DNA of 8,580 bases from Aeromicrobium sp. (GTDB lineage: Bacteria > Actinomycetota > Actinomycetes > Propionibacteriales > Nocardioidaceae), in contig JALRKU010000358.1 of the NCBI GenBank assembly GCA_023254755.1, positions 1 to 8,580 of the forward strand, read 5' to 3'. The notes beneath the pieces are model-generated. The model was not told the DNA's origin. It saw only the letters and a list, made by a program, of their open reading frames with translations, and searched no databases. Below, piece after piece: positions 5,760-8,580 of the stretch. The position numbers were made by a program, and so were the translations under genes. Position 1 is the stretch's first letter; the number at the start of each line of letters is the position of its first letter.

Positions 5760-5878
5760 CCCTGCCGACCCTTCATGCGCGGGTTCTGCTTGTTGATCAC
5801 GAACGTGCGCCCCCGTCGACGGACGACCTGGGCACCGGGCTGCTGCTTCAACGAGCGCAGCGAGTTGCGGACCTTCAC
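5756..5878 (-). CDS. rpmJ: 50S ribosomal protein L36, zinc-free paralogue
   Basis: This is a 40-residue protein starting at GTG: VKVRNSLRSLKQQPGAQVV, then RRRGRTFVINKQNPRMKGRQG to the stop. The sequence is that of the L36 form without the C-x2-C...C...H zinc ribbon, like E. coli YkgO; it has no cysteine. It replaces the zinc-binding L36 of the large subunit when zinc is scarce. The GTG overlaps the L31 stop (GTGA, 5875-5878) and its own stop overlaps the next ATG, so it is translated in a chain between L31 and the CobW-like protein. It is too short to stand out as a long frame but is unmistakable by sequence. Confidence 0.93.
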   Translation of the reverse strand: MKVRNSLRSLKQQPGAQVVRRRGRTFVINKQNPRMKGRQG

Positions 5879-6132
5879 GACGTCACCTCCTCTCCCTGTC
5901 CGTAACGACGGCGGAAGCGCTCGACGCGCCCCTCGCTGTCGACGACACGACCGCGGCCGGTCCAGAACGGATGGCTGGCCGAGGACACGTCAACGTCGAT
6001 CACCGGGTAGGTCGAGCCGTCGAGCTCGACGGTCTGGTCGGACGTGAGGGTCGACCGCGTCAGGAAGGTCAGTGCGCCCGACCTGTCACGGAAGACCACG
6101 GGCCCGTAGGCCGGATGGATGTTCGCCTTCAT
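5875..6132 (-). CDS. rpmE2: 50S ribosomal protein L31 type B (zinc-free)
   Basis: The 85-residue product begins MKANIHPAYGPVVFRD and has the type B hallmarks YPVIDVDVSSASHPFWTG and a basic VERFRRRYG tail. It has no cysteine, so the CxxC zinc site of standard L31 is missing. In other bacteria this form is Zur-repressed, displaces zinc-L31 on existing ribosomes and frees zinc. The ATG at 6132 is preceded by AGGTG (minus sense) and gives the standard N-terminus; the frame extends to 6171 only by reading through the Zur-like box. It is the first gene leftward from the divergent promoter and overlaps L36 by GTGA. Confidence 0.95.
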   Translation of the reverse strand: MKANIHPAYGPVVFRDRSGALTFLTRSTLTSDQTVELDGSTYPVIDVDVSSASHPFWTGRGRVVDSEGRVERFRRRYGQGEEVTS

Positions 6133-6156
6133 GTCACCTGCTAACCTCTGATTAAC

Positions 6157-6175
6157 GATAATGATTCCCATTTAT
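6157..6175. promoter_or_regulatory. Zur-like operator between divergent ribosomal operons
   Basis: gataatgattcccatttat matches the classical Fur/Zur box (GATAATGAT-A-ATCATTATC) at 13 of 19 positions, including a full left half and CATT on the right. It is the only AT-rich, dyad-like stretch in the 56 bp between the L31 and L28 start codons. GATAAT (6157-6162) could be a -10 for L28, and GTTAAT (6151-6156 read on the minus strand) a -10 for L31, so one bound repressor would shut both operons. Zur, rather than Fur, is inferred from the zinc-free ribosomal genes on each side. Confidence 0.75.
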
Positions 6176-6188
6176 ATCAGGAGGTCGT

Positions 6189-6425
6189 GTGTCCCGCACC
6201 TGCCAGGTGACCGGAGCCCAGCCCGGGTTCGGCCACCACGTCTCGCACTCGCACCGGCGGACCAAGCGCCGGTTCGACGTCAACGTCCAGTCCAAGCGGT
6301 ACTGGGTGCCCAGCCTCGGCCGGAACGTGACGCTCACCGTCAGCGCCCGCGGCATCAAGACCATCGACCAGCGCGGCATCGAGGCCGTCGTCCGTGACAT
6401 CCAGGCACGAGGAGGGAGGATCTGA
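6189..6425 (+). CDS. rpmB: 50S ribosomal protein L28, zinc-free paralogue
   Basis: The product is 78 residues, starting at GTG with AGGAGG (6179-6184) 4 nt upstream. The sequence has the L28 pattern CQVTGAQPGFGHHVSHSHRR, then TKRRFDVNVQ and a VSARGIKTIDQRG segment. Zinc-binding L28 has two Cys pairs. Here only one Cys (residue 5) remains and the partners are Thr/Val/Ala, so zinc cannot be held. It leads the rightward operon from the shared Zur-like operator, and its stop overlaps the L33 ATG (TGATG). The expected role is to replace zinc-L28 in the large subunit under zinc limitation. Confidence 0.94.
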   Translation: MSRTCQVTGAQPGFGHHVSHSHRRTKRRFDVNVQSKRYWVPSLGRNVTLTVSARGIKTIDQRGIEAVVRDIQARGGRI

Positions 6426-6598
6426 TGGCCAAGGGCAAGGGCAGCGACGTGCGCCCCATCGTCAAGCTGCAGTCGACCGCCGGCACCGGCGTCACCTACG
6501 TGACGCGCAAGAACCGGCGCAACGACCCCGACCGTCTCGTGCTGCGCAAGTACGACCGCGTCGCGCGACGTCACGTCAACTTCCGCGAGGAGCGCTGA
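6425..6598 (+). CDS. rpmG: 50S ribosomal protein L33, zinc-free paralogue
   Basis: This 57-residue protein begins MAKGKGSDVRPIVKLQSTAG and continues with TGVTYVTRKNRRNDPDRLVLRK up to the Arg-rich end. The TYVTRKNRRNDPDRL core is diagnostic for L33. It has no cysteine, so it is the form without the four-Cys zinc site. The ATG overlaps the L28 stop and its own stop overlaps the S14 ATG (TGATG at both junctions), with a GGAGGGAGG-rich ribosome site at 6411-6419. Its place between L28 and S14 matches the Zur-regulated clusters of other actinobacteria. Confidence 0.94.
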   Translation: MAKGKGSDVRPIVKLQSTAGTGVTYVTRKNRRNDPDRLVLRKYDRVARRHVNFREER

Positions 6599-6897
6599 TG
6601 GCGAAGCGATCCAAGGTCGTCGCGAACGACCGCCGCCGCGAGGTCGTCGCGCGGTATGCCGAGCGCCGGGCCACGCTGAAGGAGAGCATCCGCACCGGCA
6701 CCCCCGCCGAGCGCGACGCGGCGGTGCGGGCGCTGTCGCGACTCCCCCGCGACGCGAGCCCCGTACGGGTCCGCAACCGCGACCAGGTCGACGGTCGGCC
6801 GCGGGGATTCCTGCGAGTCGCCGGGCTGTCGCGCATTCGGTTCCGCGAGGCGGCGCACCGCGGCGGGCTGCCCGGCGTGACCAAGTCCTCGTGGTGA
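6598..6897 (+). CDS. rpsN: 30S ribosomal protein S14, zinc-free long form
   Basis: This 99-residue protein begins MAKRSKVVANDRRREVVARY. It has the S14 features LPRDASPVRVRNR and DGRPRGFLRVAGLSRIRFRE, ending GLPGVTKSSW. It is the long Cys-free form; the short zinc form of about 61 residues carries CxxC...CxxC. S14 binds the 16S rRNA in the head of the small subunit. The ATG overlaps the L33 stop. It is the last visible gene of the rightward operon. In mycobacteria an S18 paralogue follows S14, but none is found here before the flavoenzyme gene. Confidence 0.94.
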   Translation: MAKRSKVVANDRRREVVARYAERRATLKESIRTGTPAERDAAVRALSRLPRDASPVRVRNRDQVDGRPRGFLRVAGLSRIRFREAAHRGGLPGVTKSSW

Positions 6898-6982
6898 CCG
6901 CGCACCCATAGCCGACCCACCGCGGCGCGGACCGGACGTCTCAGAGCGCGAGAGGTTCCGGGCCGCGCTTCACGGTGTGGCT

Positions 6983-7019
6983 GACTGACGGCAGTCGCCG
7001 CGACGGTCCGGTCGCGGCG
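6983..7019 (+). terminator. Two abutting hairpins between S14 and the flavoenzyme gene
   Basis: A 5-bp hairpin (6983-6987 with 6992-6996) touches a perfect 9-bp GC hairpin (6996-7004, cgccgcgac, with 7011-7019, 6-nt loop). They share base 6996, so they may be alternatives. The larger one could end the ribosomal operon, but it ends only 9 nt before the AGGAGG of the next gene, so it could instead affect that gene's mRNA leader. There is no T-run. Confidence 0.35.
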
Positions 7020-7039
7020 CCGACCGCCAGGAGGCAGCC

Positions 7040-8257
7040 ATGACCACGTCCGTCGAGACCACCGCCCCCGTCCGCCCGGGCACGCCCGCGTGGCGCGCCC
7101 TGCTGGCGCGGATCGCTGAGGGAGCCGAGCAGCGCGAGCAGGACGAGCAGGGCCCCTACGAGGTGATCGGCTGGCTCAAGGAGGCCGGCTTCACCCGGCT
7201 CCGTCTGCCCGTCGAGGAGGGCGGCGCCGGGCTCTCGCTGCGCGAGCTGTTCGCCGCCGTGATCGACCTCGCGGAGGCCGACGCCAACGCCGCCCACGTC
7301 GTGCGCGCCCACCTGTGGTTCGTCGAGCAGCAGCTGGACTCCCCCGACCCCGAGGCTCAGGCCCGCGGCTTCGAGCTGCTGCGGTCGGGCGCCGTCGTCG
7401 GCAACGGCTTCAGCGAGCAGGGCCGCAAGGACGTCGGCCTGCACTTCGACACCGCGTTCACCCCCGACCCGAGCGGCAGCGGGTTCCGCCTCAACGGCGA
7501 GAAGTTCTACTCGACCGGCACCCTCTACGCCGACTACACCCAGATCTGGGCCGCCGCACCGAACGGCCGCATCGCCGGCGTCGTCGTGCCGGTCGACCGC
7601 GAGGGCGTCACGGTAGTCGACGACTGGGACGGCTTCGGCCAGCGACTCACGGGCACCGGCACGACGCGGCTGGACGACGTCCGCGTCGAGGACCACGAGA
7701 TCTTCGACCTGGGCCTCCCGGTCGACAGCGAGCAGCCGCCGAGCCACCACGGGGCGTTCCTGCAGCTGTACCTGCAGGCGCTGACCGCCGGGGTGCTGCG
7801 CAGCGTCCGCAACGACGCGGTCGGCCTCGTCCGGCGCCGGGCTCGCACCTTCAGCCACGCCGCCTCGGCGCCGCACGAGGACCGCCAGGTGCTGCAGGTC
7901 GTCGGCCAGATCGACGCCGACGCGTTCGCCGCCGAGGCCATCGTCCTGGCCGCCGCCGACGCCGTCCAGGCCGCCGCCGACTCGGTCTCCGGCGGCATCC
8001 CCGACGAGACACTCGCCGCGAAGGCGCAGCTCGCCGCGGCGCAGGCCAAGGTCGCGATCGACCGATTCTCCTACGCCACGGCCGCTGCCCTGTTCGACGT
8101 CGGCGGCGCATCCGCCACCCAGCGCCGGTACAACCTCGACCGGCACTGGCGGAACGTGCGCACCATCTCGACGCACAACCCGGCCCACCTGAAGGCGGCC
8201 GCGGTCGGCGACCACCGCGTCAACGGAGCCGCGTTCCCCGCCAACGCGTACTTCTGA
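7040..8257 (+). CDS. DszC/SfnB-like flavin-dependent monooxygenase (acyl-CoA dehydrogenase fold)
   Basis: The 405-residue protein has the three-part acyl-CoA dehydrogenase fold: a helical N-domain (about 15-115), a beta-rich middle (about 118-230, with GNGFSEQG at 121-128, LNGEKFYSTG at 151-160 and DGFGQRLTGTGT at 197-208), and a helical C-domain. The end RHWRNVRTISTHNP (about 368-381) and the HRVNG stretch are typical of the DszC/SfnB branch, which uses reduced flavin and oxygen on sulfur compounds or other small molecules, rather than true acyl-CoA dehydrogenases. No catalytic Glu of the dehydrogenase type is evident. The start is well supported: AGGAGG at 7029-7034. The substrate is not deducible. 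It may scavenge sulfur, but no flavin reductase or transporter is nearby in the window. Confidence 0.85.
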   Translation: MTTSVETTAPVRPGTPAWRALLARIAEGAEQREQDEQGPYEVIGWLKEAGFTRLRLPVEEGGAGLSLRELFAAVIDLAEADANAAHVVRAHLWFVEQQLDSPDPEAQARGFELLRSGAVVGNGFSEQGRKDVGLHFDTAFTPDPSGSGFRLNGEKFYSTGTLYADYTQIWAAAPNGRIAGVVVPVDREGVTVVDDWDGFGQRLTGTGTTRLDDVRVEDHEIFDLGLPVDSEQPPSHHGAFLQLYLQALTAGVLRSVRNDAVGLVRRRARTFSHAASAPHEDRQVLQVVGQIDADAFAAEAIVLAAADAVQAAADSVSGGIPDETLAAKAQLAAAQAKVAIDRFSYATAAALFDVGGASATQRRYNLDRHWRNVRTISTHNPAHLKAAAVGDHRVNGAAFPANAYF

Positions 8258-8261
8258 GCCG

Positions 8262-8580
8262 CTAGGCGACGTGGTACCGGCCCGCGAGGTAGTGCTGCAT
8301 CGCCGGGAAGGCCTCGCCCACCACGTCGGCGGTCCGTGCCAGCCTGATCGGCAGGGACGTGCCGTCGACCAGGGTGAGGGTCATGGTGGTCGCGCGGAGC
8401 CTGCGGCTGTTCACGTCGCACGACACGACATCGGCCCAGCGCACCACCGTCGACCGCTGGTCCGCCTCGAGCGTGTGCAACGGACGACCCATCAGCCGCT
8501 TCAGCACGGCCTTGCCAGGGCTGCCGAAGTACGAGCGCGACGCGGCGGTCATCCGGTCGCCGGCGTCGGGACGGCGCAGC
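8262..8580 (-). CDS. Unidentified protein, C-terminal part (5' end outside window)
   Basis: The frame ends with TAG (8262-8264) and stays open to the right edge, giving at least 105 residues. An ATG at 8552 lies within it, but the frame continues upstream (LRRPDAGDRM...) and no ribosome site is seen at that ATG, so the true start is probably beyond the window. The visible part alternates hydrophobic and basic residues (VVRWADVVSCDVNSRRLRAT, then MTLTLVDGTSLPIRLAR), suggesting beta strands like a bacterial PH-type domain, followed by a short helix. I cannot assign a function. It converges with the flavoenzyme gene, with a 4-bp gap. Confidence 0.6.
   Translation of the reverse strand, partial: LRRPDAGDRMTAASRSYFGSPGKAVLKRLMGRPLHTLEADQRSTVVRWADVVSCDVNSRRLRATTMTLTLVDGTSLPIRLARTADVVGEAFPAMQHYLAGRYHVA

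Noticed and set aside
4443..6047. 534-residue plus-strand frame
   Set aside because: It is a shadow on the opposite strand of the CobW-like, L36 and L31 genes and starts inside the 61-bp repeats. Its Arg/Asp-rich composition is typical of antisense frames in high-GC DNA.
6133..6171. Longer L31 start at 6171
   Set aside because: The added residues are translated from the Zur-like box and promoter. The standard L31 N-terminus MKANIHP starts at 6132.
6898..7039. Zinc-free S18 (rpsR2) expected after S14
   Set aside because: No reading frame with S18 features exists in these 142 bp; only hairpins and a ribosome site are seen.
6941..8215. 424-residue minus-strand frame
   Set aside because: It is antisense to the DszC/SfnB-like gene, which has clear family motifs and an AGGAGG site. 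The antisense product is low-complexity Gly/Val/Arg/Asp sequence.

Overview
The window is high-GC DNA with dense gene packing, GTG starts and stop/start overlaps. Its genes (Acr3 with the actinobacterial Cys129/Glu305 numbering, Cys-free ribosomal protein paralogues with an Rv0106-like CobW protein, a DszC/SfnB-like flavoenzyme) point to an actinobacterium, perhaps a Nocardioidaceae-like one. The taxonomic placement is inference.

Left part (1-3480): the last 28 residues of a type I glutamine synthetase end at 87. Two strong hairpins follow, which can terminate transcription from both sides. Next is an arsenic resistance module. A divergent ArsR repressor gene (minus strand) faces an acr3-arsC-flavoprotein operon (plus strand). 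The intergenic region carries three TCGATGGG-type boxes over both promoters. The three operon genes overlap by ATGA junctions. ArsC would reduce arsenate, Acr3 would export arsenite, and the flavoprotein (ArsO-like, with a Cys-rich tail) is an accessory oxidoreductase. The operon ends in a hairpin facing a convergent VOC/glyoxalase-fold gene.

Middle part (3480-6900): after the VOC gene comes a candidate 54-residue CxxC protein. It is convergent with the main point of interest, a zinc-starvation ribosome-remodelling locus. One Zur/Fur-like palindrome (6157-6175) sits in a 56-bp divergent promoter region. Leftward lie L31 type B, L36, a CobW/Mrf-like protein with a degenerate P-loop, a 61-bp repeat present three times, and L32. 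Rightward lie L28, L33 and S14. All six ribosomal proteins lack the cysteine pairs of zinc-binding forms. The expected role is to replace zinc-containing ribosomal proteins when zinc is scarce, with the CobW-like protein acting in zinc handling or ribosome hibernation.

Right part (6900-8580): two small hairpins precede a DszC/SfnB-like flavin-dependent monooxygenase of the acyl-CoA dehydrogenase fold. Converging on it, only 4 bp away, is the 3' part of an unidentified minus-strand gene that runs off the window. I see no tRNA, rRNA, CRISPR array, insertion sequence or integrase.
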